Source: Oscillospiraceae bacterium
Lineage (GTDB): Bacteria > Bacillota > Clostridia > UMGS1810
Assembly: GCA_015068985.1 (NCBI GenBank)
Contig: SVJL01000001.1
Location: 1 to 64,000, forward strand
Direction: 5' to 3'
DNA length: 64,000 nt
Shown in pieces: positions 57,452 through 64,000 of the stretch. Each line of letters begins with the position of its first letter. Position 1 is the first letter of the stretch. Under the pieces are notes generated by a model. It did no database searches, was not told where the DNA came from, and saw only the letters and a list, made by a program, of their open reading frames with translations. A program made the position numbers and the translations under genes.

Positions 57452-58609
57452 ATGGTAATTGGTATCCCAAAAGAAATTATGCACGGTGAGGGAAGAGTTT
57501 CTGCTATTCCCGAAACTGTTGCAAAGCTCAAAGCAGACGGCTATGAAGTTCTTGTTGAAAATTCAGCAGGCGACGGTGCATTTTTTAGTGATGAAGAATA
57601 CGCAGCTGCCGGTGCCGAAATGGTTGCTGATGTAGCAAACATTTATGATCGTGCCGATATCATCCTTAAGGTAAAAGAACCCCAGTTTAATGAGAAAAAA
57701 GGCGTACATGAGGTTGATATGATGCATAGCGGTCAGTATCTGATCACTTTTATTCATCCCGCTTCTCCCGTTAACCACGATATGGTTAAAAAGATGGCAG
57801 AAAAAGGCATTATTGGTCTCACACTTGATGGTGTGCCTCGTATTTCAAGGGCTCAGAATCTCGATGCACTCACATCTATGAGCACTTGTGCAGGTTACAA
57901 AGGTATTTTGATGGCTGCAAATGACCTTGCAAAATTTATTCCTCAGATTTTTTCGGCAGTTGGTATGATAAAACCATGTAATGTTATGGTAATCGGAACA
58001 GGCGTTGCCGGTCTTCAGGCTCTTGCTACGGCAAAAAGACTTGGTGCTGTAACTTATGCTGCCGACATTCGTCCTGCTGCTGCAGAACAGGCAACAAGTC
58101 TTGGTGCAAAAATAGTTGACACAGGTGTTCCTGCAGAAATTGCCGTTGGTGAGGGCGGATACGCTAATGCTCTTAGCGAAGAATGGATTTTAAAAGAAAG
58201 AGAAGCACTTAAAGACACAATCAAAGAGATGGATATCGTTTTCTGTTCTGCATTGGTTCCCAGTAAGCTTGCTCCGGTGATTATTACTGAAGAAATTGTA
58301 AAATCCATGAAACCGGGCTCGGTTATTGTTGACATTTCCATAGACCAGGGTGGTAACTGTGCAATCACAGAACCGGGTGAAACTGCCGTTAAACACAAAG
58401 TTACTATCGAAGGCATAAAAAATATTCCCGGTATGCTTCCTACAAGCTCAACATGGATGTTTGCACAAAACATATATAATCTTGTTAAATATCTCTCCAA
58501 AGACGGTGCCCTTGCGCTTGACACAAATGACGAAATTGTAAAAGGTATACTCACAACAATTAATGGCGAAATTGTTCATAAGGGTGCGTTAGAGGCAATG
58601 AATGCATAA
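57452..58609 (+). CDS. pntAA: NAD(P) transhydrogenase subunit alpha part 1 (NAD-binding domain)
   Basis: 385 residues of the dI, alanine-dehydrogenase-like fold. Seen are GIPKEIMHGEGRVSAIPETV, the PRISRAQNLDALTSMSTCAG loop and the NAD-binding VIGTGVAGLQALATAKRLGA. Alanine dehydrogenase is similar, but the RAQ loop and the two downstream genes identify the split transhydrogenase. It couples hydride transfer between NADH and NADP+ to ion movement. GAAAGAGG precedes the ATG. Confidence 0.92.
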   Translation: MVIGIPKEIMHGEGRVSAIPETVAKLKADGYEVLVENSAGDGAFFSDEEYAAAGAEMVADVANIYDRADIILKVKEPQFNEKKGVHEVDMMHSGQYLITFIHPASPVNHDMVKKMAEKGIIGLTLDGVPRISRAQNLDALTSMSTCAGYKGILMAANDLAKFIPQIFSAVGMIKPCNVMVIGTGVAGLQALATAKRLGAVTYAADIRPAAAEQATSLGAKIVDTGVPAEIAVGEGGYANALSEEWILKEREALKDTIKEMDIVFCSALVPSKLAPVIITEEIVKSMKPGSVIVDISIDQGGNCAITEPGETAVKHKVTIEGIKNIPGMLPTSSTWMFAQNIYNLVKYLSKDGALALDTNDEIVKGILTTINGEIVHKGALEAMNA

Positions 58610-58629
58610 TTGAAGGGAGCTGTATATTT

Positions 58630-58920
58630 GTGGAATTAATTTTAATTCTGATATTTGTTGTTGCAGCCCTTGTTGGCTACTTTATCATCAACAAAGTTCC
58701 AACATTGCTGCACACACCTCTTATGTCGGGAATGAATGCACTTTCGGGCATCACTGTTTTGGGTGGATTAACTGTGTTGGCAGTTGCTTTGAAGATTAGC
58801 CATCCAACACTCAGTGTTATAATTGGCATTGCAGCTATAGCATTTGCTATGATTAATGTTGCAGGTGGTTTTGCAGTTACCGGCAGAATGCTTAAAATGT
58901 TTAAAAAGGAGGAAAAGTAA
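58630..58920 (+). CDS. pntAB: NAD(P) transhydrogenase subunit alpha part 2 (membrane)
   Basis: 96 residues, three hydrophobic helices, with HTPLMSGMNALSGITVLGGL in the conserved membrane region. It is the small dII fragment of the three-gene bacterial transhydrogenase. Start codon GTG at 58630, with AAGGGAG about a dozen bases before it. It ends immediately before pntB. Confidence 0.92.
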   Translation: MELILILIFVVAALVGYFIINKVPTLLHTPLMSGMNALSGITVLGGLTVLAVALKISHPTLSVIIGIAAIAFAMINVAGGFAVTGRMLKMFKKEEK

Positions 58921-60279
58921 GTGATTTCTCCAAATGTTTATTACATAATCAGTGCTGTGCTTGTATTAGGTGTTTTGATAGGTATAAGCATGATGAGCAA
59001 GGTATCTAAAGCAAATGCCGGCAACACTCTTTCGGCGGTGTGCACGTTGATTGCCATTTTGGTTGTTATGTATAACGCCGAAATTTTAACAGCCTGGCAG
59101 GCTTGGCTTGGCTTGGCAATTGGCACAGCCATTGGTGTAGTTGGTGCAGTAAAAGTAAAAATGATTGAAATGCCTCAGGCTGTTGCACTTCTGAATGGTT
59201 TGGGCGGATTGGCAAGTTCTCTTGTTGCTATTCTTACAATCGAACAGGCAAAAAATGATAAGTTTGCAATCTATACTGGTGCAGTTGCATTGGTTGTTGG
59301 TTTTGTAACCTTTACCGGAAGCTTGGTTGCTGCCGGAAAGCTTCACAAGCTTCTGCCCCAAAAACCCGTCGTGTGGAAAGCACATTCGCTTATCGTTGCT
59401 GTCACTCTTATTGCAACAGTTGCACTTGTTGTTATATGCCCAAAAACAATGTGGTTAATTTCCATACTGTCAGCTTTTTTTGGTATTGCTTTTGCAATAC
59501 GTGTCGGTGGAGCAGATATGCCCATAACCATATCGCTTTTGAACTCATTCAGCGGTGTTGCCGGCGGCATTGCGGGTATTGCTGTTAAAGATCCGCTTCT
59601 CGTGGCAATAGGCGGTGTTGTTGGTGCATCGGGTCTTTTGCTAACTCAGATTATGTGCAAAGCAATGAACAGAAGTCTTGTTAGCATTCTTCTTGGTGCA
59701 GCACCAAAAAAGAAAATTGTTCATGCAGATAAAAAAATTGAAAAAGACGATGTTGAGCTTGAAAAAGCAGAGAAAAAATCGGATGTTGGAACAATTCTAA
59801 CCAATGCAAAAAAGGTTATGATAGTTCCCGGTTATGGTATGGCACTTGCTCAGGCTCAGAGCGTTGTTAAAAACTTGTCCGATAAGCTGGAGGCCAACGG
59901 CACAGAGGTTAAATATGCAATTCATCCCGTTGCCGGAAGAATGCCCGGTCATATGAATGTGTTGCTTTGCGAGGTTGATGTTCCGTACGATAAGCTGTAC
60001 GAAATGGAGGCAGTAAATGACGAATTTGCACAGTGTGATGCAGCAATTATAATTGGTGCAAATGATGTTGTTAACCCTGCTGCCAACACCGCAGAGGGTA
60101 CGCCGATTTATGGTATGCCTGTGCTGAATGCGGCAGATGCCAAAAATGTTATCATATGCAACTTTGACGAAAAGCCCGGCTATGCCGGAGTTCCCAATCC
60201 TTTGTATGATGCAAGCAACACAATTATGATGCTTGGCGATGCAAAAGAAACTGTTGCAAAGCTTGTTGATTCATTCTGA
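58921..60279 (+). CDS. pntB: NAD(P) transhydrogenase subunit beta
   Basis: 452 residues: about nine membrane helices (~1-265) and the soluble NADP-binding dIII domain (~285-452), with VPGYGMALAQAQ, HPVAGRMPGHMNVLLCEVDV and IIGANDVVNPAA. Start codon GTG at 58921 directly after the pntAB stop, with AGGAGG in the end of pntAB. Produces NADPH at the expense of the ion gradient, or the reverse. Confidence 0.95.
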   Translation: MISPNVYYIISAVLVLGVLIGISMMSKVSKANAGNTLSAVCTLIAILVVMYNAEILTAWQAWLGLAIGTAIGVVGAVKVKMIEMPQAVALLNGLGGLASSLVAILTIEQAKNDKFAIYTGAVALVVGFVTFTGSLVAAGKLHKLLPQKPVVWKAHSLIVAVTLIATVALVVICPKTMWLISILSAFFGIAFAIRVGGADMPITISLLNSFSGVAGGIAGIAVKDPLLVAIGGVVGASGLLLTQIMCKAMNRSLVSILLGAAPKKKIVHADKKIEKDDVELEKAEKKSDVGTILTNAKKVMIVPGYGMALAQAQSVVKNLSDKLEANGTEVKYAIHPVAGRMPGHMNVLLCEVDVPYDKLYEMEAVNDEFAQCDAAIIIGANDVVNPAANTAEGTPIYGMPVLNAADAKNVIICNFDEKPGYAGVPNPLYDASNTIMMLGDAKETVAKLVDSF

Positions 60280-60287
60280 TAATTTTC

Positions 60288-60335
60288 AAAAACTGAAATA
60301 GCAAATTGATATAGTTTGCTGTTTCAGTTTTTTTA
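60288..60335 (+). terminator. Intrinsic terminator after pntB
   Basis: An 18-base arm (60288-60305) pairs with 60315-60332 with one internal mismatch, continuing into a T-run. Clear rho-independent terminator. Confidence 0.85.
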
Positions 60336-60367
60336 TGCTCTTTTTTGTCATAGTCATCACTTTTTTT

Positions 60368-60401
60368 GTCAATTGACATATGTATTGTTTGATGGTATGA
60401 T
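60368..60401 (+). promoter_or_regulatory. Promoter with a small dyad at the -35 box
   Basis: TTGACA (60373-60378) and TATGAT (60396-60401), 17-base spacer. The -35 box overlaps a 10-bp palindrome GTCAATTGAC (60368-60377), a possible operator. It starts the third surface cassette. Confidence 0.7.
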
Positions 60402-60456
60402 AAAAATATAATATATACTCTATCGTACAAAAATATTTTGTGAAGGGGAATTTAAT

Positions 60457-62250
60457 ATGAAAAGAAATAAGTTAATTACACTTAGTTTTCTGATGGCTGT
60501 GGTTATGATTATGTCTGTTTTTGTAGCAACCGTATCGGTATGTGCGGCAGACACAACGGTAGCAACTGCAACTGAAACGTATTATGTAAGGAACGATGAA
60601 ACAGGAGCAAATACAATTTTTGTTGTAGATGGTTATTCAAACAATCATCGACTTGGATTTATGAAATTCGATTTCTCGACAATTAATTTAGATGATTATC
60701 CGGGCTTGAAATTAAAATTAACAAGTGTCAAAGGAAATCATGGTAATGGAAATAACGTTAATAAAAATATTGATATTAAAATAAGTATTATACCTCAATA
60801 TTTGGAGAGTAGTGCATCTCTTTCTACATTAACATATAGTGGAGCAAACAATGCGCAATGGTTAAACGATTTTGATTCAATTGGTAGTGTTACCGGAACC
60901 ATTGTTGATGACACTGTTAATAATGTGTTTTATTCCACTGATATTCTTAGTGCAATAAAAGCAGATATAGCAAATAATCAAGATGATACAGTAGTTTTGA
61001 AAATTGAAAGCAATATAACAACTAATGGCTATGCTTCTGTTTACTATGCAAATTGGGCAACAGGAGATGGTAGAAATGTTCAAATTGTTACAATGACAGA
61101 AGCGGAAGTCAATGAAAACAAAGCTAGGGCTCAGGCTGATGCAGATGCACTCGAAATAGCTGATACAGCAGAGCTTGGTAGCACAATTGCACTTCCATCG
61201 GAAGGTTCCGTCAACGCATCAAAGATTACTTGGAAATCTGATTCAGACTACATAAATACTGAAACCGGTGTTGTAGCATCATCAATAGGCTTTGTAGACG
61301 AAGTTGTTACTCTCACTGCAACAGTGAATTATAATGGTATTGTTACCACAAAAGATTTTGAAGTAACGCTTGCCGGAAGTAATATTTTGCCCGCAAGTGA
61401 TTGTGTAACAATTAGAGGTGAAAAGGCAGAAGATAACAAATCAACGTTAGCAAGCTATCTGGTAATTAACCAACAGACTTCAGACAACAGATCTCAGGGT
61501 GTAATTAGATTTGATTTAACCGATGTTAAGAAGTCAATTGAAAGCTTAGAGGATATTTCAGTAAGACTTACTATGTGTTATGTTAAACCGGGAACAAATG
61601 AGACGATTGACTATGAAAACGGCAAATATTTCTTGTCAATTCTTCCGGATAATGCGTGGACAAAAGACACAATGACTCTTAAATATGCAATTGAAAATAA
61701 TCTTATAAGCGGTGCAACAAAGGCGGGTACAACAGGAACCGTTGCAACAGTTGTCGGTAATACTATTGTGTTCAGTGGACTAAAGGATGATATAAAGGCA
61801 TTTATAGACAGTAATCCTACCGCAACATCAATTTCGTTTCTTCTAAATACTGAAGAAACCAGATCTGAAGATTCTGTATACTTCTATGTTATGGGCAATG
61901 GAGAGCATAAAGCAACCGAAGCAACACAACCACTTCTTGTTGGCGAAACTTCAAAGCGTTTTGTTGCAGTAAATGACAATGGTGCTGTTACATTTACATA
62001 CAATGCGGATTCTGCCAAGTATCCTACAGGCATTAATATGGCCACCACATTCTTTGTTGCCGAATATGCACCCGATGGAAGTCTTGTGAACGTTGTTTCC
62101 GGAACCGATGCAGATTCAGTTATCACAAACGGTGAAACAAAAACTTTAACAATCACAGGCTACACAAGCGGCAACACAATTAAAGCTATGGTATTTAATA
62201 ATTCGTCAGAAATTATGGCAATGCAACCTGTTACAATTTTTGGTAATTGA
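60457..62250 (+). CDS. Secreted protein with two CBM96-like domains, an Ig repeat and the shared C-terminal domain
   Basis: 597 residues, function unknown. A signal peptide ends VCA-AD near residue 31. The first CBM96/DNRLRE-like domain spans ~35-215 (TETYYVRNDE, RLGFMKFDFSTINL), an atrophied-Ig repeat ~225-310 (ASKITWKSDSDYINTETGVV), a second CBM96-like domain ~312-495 (CVTIRGEKAEDNKS, QGVIRFDLTDVKK) and the shared C-terminal domain ~498-597 (FFVAEYAPDGSLVNVV, IKAMVFNNSSEIMAMQPV). The first part is AT-rich. GAAGGGG precedes the ATG. It is followed by a third N-SLH protein, as the beta-sandwich proteins are in the other cassettes. Confidence 0.75.
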   Translation: MKRNKLITLSFLMAVVMIMSVFVATVSVCAADTTVATATETYYVRNDETGANTIFVVDGYSNNHRLGFMKFDFSTINLDDYPGLKLKLTSVKGNHGNGNNVNKNIDIKISIIPQYLESSASLSTLTYSGANNAQWLNDFDSIGSVTGTIVDDTVNNVFYSTDILSAIKADIANNQDDTVVLKIESNITTNGYASVYYANWATGDGRNVQIVTMTEAEVNENKARAQADADALEIADTAELGSTIALPSEGSVNASKITWKSDSDYINTETGVVASSIGFVDEVVTLTATVNYNGIVTTKDFEVTLAGSNILPASDCVTIRGEKAEDNKSTLASYLVINQQTSDNRSQGVIRFDLTDVKKSIESLEDISVRLTMCYVKPGTNETIDYENGKYFLSILPDNAWTKDTMTLKYAIENNLISGATKAGTTGTVATVVGNTIVFSGLKDDIKAFIDSNPTATSISFLLNTEETRSEDSVYFYVMGNGEHKATEATQPLLVGETSKRFVAVNDNGAVTFTYNADSAKYPTGINMATTFFVAEYAPDGSLVNVVSGTDADSVITNGETKTLTITGYTSGNTIKAMVFNNSSEIMAMQPVTIFGN

Positions 62251-62266
62251 TTATATATTGCTCAAG

Positions 62267-62292
62267 CGGCGAAACGGTTCTCCGTTTCGCCG
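62267..62292 (+). other. Intercistronic hairpin before the last gene
   Basis: CGGCGAAACGG and CCGTTTCGCCG form a perfect 11-bp stem with a TTCT loop. No T-run follows, so read-through into the next gene (start 27 bases downstream) is likely. Confidence 0.55.
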
Positions 62293-62318
62293 TTATACAA
62301 TTTAGGAAGGTGAGTGAC

Positions 62319-64000
62319 TTGAAACTGACAAAAAGCATTCTATCAAAAAACACTGTTTGGATAATATCATTTGGTTTGGCAATGCTTCTTGCAGGCTTGG
62401 TGAGTATGCCTGCATCATATGCTGACGGTGTAACTATTGTTGACTATAGGGATGCATCAACAGCACAGGAAGCGGTAAATTATCTTTCAATGATGCAAAT
62501 AATTGATGATACAACAGACTTTACCGATAATTCCCTGATAACAAAGAGTGAAGCAGCGGAGCTTATTGTTCGTTCTCTTGATGCATCTGACCTTGCATCA
62601 TCGATGACTTTTGCCGACAATTTTTATGCTATGTTTAATGACATTCCGTCTGCAAAAGCCTTTGGATGTGCTATGGAGCTGGGCATCATTTCAGGTGATC
62701 CTGCCGGAAATTATGGCATTAATGATAACATAACATATGCTCAGGCCGCAAAAATGCTCGTTTGTGCACTTGGCTACGAAGAGCTTGCCAATGTAAACGG
62801 CGGTTGGTATATGGGCTATATTATTCAGGCAGACAAGGTTGGAATAACAAAAGGTCTTTCCGGCACAACAGAGGTTATATCCAAGCTTGATTTTGCTCAG
62901 ATGCTTCGTAATTGCTTTGATGTGAAGCTTCCTCAGCTTGAGTGGCAAGACGGTTCTTTTGGCTTTTCGCTTAAAGATAATGCTACCCTTGAAGATTTCT
63001 ATTTGCAGTCCAATGGCTGGATAATTGGCGAAGGTATTGTTAATGCCAATAAGAATGTTAGCATTATGAATGGATTTGATGTTGATGATGATATGATTCT
63101 CATAGAAGATGATATTTTTTCATCAAACAACACAGGCATAGAAAGTTATGTGGGTTATAACGTTATTTATGTTGCCGAAGATCCTGATAAAAGCAAAAAT
63201 GAAGCAATTATAGGTTTTTCTGTTGCCAATAATTATTGCGTAAGTCTTTCACATTTTGAAGATTGCGAGCTTGCCAATAATATTTTTGTGTATACCGACT
63301 CAGCTGACGGCAGAGATAAGAAGCTTTCCATATCTCCATCTGCTGCATATATATATAATAATGGTTTATCAGAAAATATAAAAAATTCCGCAATTGATTT
63401 TTCCGAGCTTGATGCTACATTTATCGACAATGATGATGATAAAACTATTGACGTTGTTAAAATAACAGAATCAAAGAGCTACACTGTCAGAAAAATCAAT
63501 GCGGATAGTGAAAAGCTTTTCTTAAAGAGCGGAGTTCACAAAGGCTCTGCATCTGTAAATCTTGAAGAAGATGACGATAAAACAATTATTGTCAGAAATA
63601 TCGACGGTAGTAATGCTGATTGGACAAAGCTTAAAGAAGACGATGCTGTCTCCATCATAGAGTCCGACGATGGAGCTTATCTTGAAATAATTGTTTTGTC
63701 AGAGCCTTTAAAAGGCACCGTAACAGGCTACCAATCCGGTAAAAATGCAACTATCGGCGAAAAGGTGTATGGCTTGGCAGAAACAGCCGACAATATTGCC
63801 ATTGGCATTATGGGTAGATATTGGATAAATGAGTATGACGAGATTTTCTTGTGTGATTATTCCGTAGGGGAGTATGTGTATATTGTTGATGCAAGCTACA
63901 AAAATTCGGGATTAGACAATCGTTTGCTTATTAAATTGTTTGATAACAAAATTGGCGTTAGCACATATGAATGTTCTAATAGCTTAAAGATTAACGGCGT
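62319..64000 (+). CDS. Large N-terminal-SLH surface protein, 3' end outside window (paralog family member 3)
   Basis: At least 560 residues, still open at the window edge. The start is TTG at 62319 with GGAAGGTGA just upstream; a signal peptide follows (to ~36, SYA-DG). SLH-like repeats at ~45-185 include LITKSEAAELIVRSL, FNDIPSAKAFGCAMELG and NITYAQAAKMLVCALGYEEL, then GGWYMGYIIQADKVGITKG. In the body IESYVGYNVIYVA and AYIYNNG correspond to segments of the proteins at 16586 and 41302. No catalytic motif was recognised. Confidence 0.8.
   Translation, partial: MKLTKSILSKNTVWIISFGLAMLLAGLVSMPASYADGVTIVDYRDASTAQEAVNYLSMMQIIDDTTDFTDNSLITKSEAAELIVRSLDASDLASSMTFADNFYAMFNDIPSAKAFGCAMELGIISGDPAGNYGINDNITYAQAAKMLVCALGYEELANVNGGWYMGYIIQADKVGITKGLSGTTEVISKLDFAQMLRNCFDVKLPQLEWQDGSFGFSLKDNATLEDFYLQSNGWIIGEGIVNANKNVSIMNGFDVDDDMILIEDDIFSSNNTGIESYVGYNVIYVAEDPDKSKNEAIIGFSVANNYCVSLSHFEDCELANNIFVYTDSADGRDKKLSISPSAAYIYNNGLSENIKNSAIDFSELDATFIDNDDDKTIDVVKITESKSYTVRKINADSEKLFLKSGVHKGSASVNLEEDDDKTIIVRNIDGSNADWTKLKEDDAVSIIESDDGAYLEIIVLSEPLKGTVTGYQSGKNATIGEKVYGLAETADNIAIGIMGRYWINEYDEIFLCDYSVGEYVYIVDASYKNSGLDNRLLIKLFDNKIGVSTYECSNSLKING

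Noticed and set aside
57452-58609. Alanine dehydrogenase as identity of this gene
   Set aside because: The fold is shared, but the RISRAQ loop and direct linkage to the pntAB and pntB genes identify a split transhydrogenase subunit.

Overview
The window looks like chromosome of a low-GC, Gram-positive anaerobe of the class Clostridia. The evidence is an LTA-synthase-type sulfatase, several secreted proteins with S-layer homology (SLH) domains, AGGAGG-type ribosome binding sites, a canonical atpIBEFHAGDC operon and a RelQ-type alarmone synthetase. An SLH-rich, uronate-polysaccharide-degrading gut or rumen Clostridium (for example something Monoglobus-like) fits, but that placement is inference. 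No rRNA, tRNA, CRISPR array, transposase or phage gene was seen.

Layout. 1-6200: housekeeping genes (3' end of a GNAT-like acyltransferase, M18 aminopeptidase, RlmKL-like rRNA methyltransferase, RNase Z, LTA-synthase-like sulfatase). 6214-7843: two overlapping AraC regulators on the minus strand. 8210-48925: a roughly 41 kb plus-strand accessory region that reads as a Gram-positive polysaccharide-utilisation locus. 49133-55915: the F-type ATP synthase operon with its own promoter and terminator. 56052-60279: RelQ, an Lrp/AsnC regulator and the three-gene proton-translocating transhydrogenase. 60457-64000: a second, cut-off locus of the same surface-protein type.

How the accessory genes seem to work together. 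Outside the cell, two different heparinase II/III-type lyases (19345-23871 and 43945-48057) should cut a uronic-acid-containing polysaccharide. One lyase carries SLH domains itself. The rest of the surface layer is built from SLH proteins and from beta-sandwich proteins with LamG-like, CBM96-like, F5/8C-like and Ig-like domains. A lipoprotein solute-binding protein (10734-12344) would capture oligosaccharides, but no permease lies in the window. Enzymes without signal peptides should then act in the cytoplasm: two GH88 unsaturated uronyl hydrolases, a CE15-like esterase, a GH4 enzyme, two tandem DUF4838 proteins, a ceramidase-like amidohydrolase, a PHP protein and two TIM-barrel isomerases.

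Most notable signals. (1) A recurring gene cassette: a beta-sandwich protein with a shared C-terminal domain, then SLH protein(s), including a large N-terminal-SLH protein of one paralogous family, with a heparinase in the two complete copies. It occurs three times (12441-25585, 35543-48057, 60457-end). (2) Two copies of a perfect GGGGTACCCC-centred dyad, each overlapping a second inverted repeat; arm sequences differ between copies but pairing is kept. (3) An ATP synthase c subunit with two carboxylates in the ion site, plus an epsilon subunit lacking the C-terminal helices. (4) A CBM96-like domain inserted in a heparinase. (5) A family of GTAGGG...CCCTAC-framed intergenic hairpin elements.
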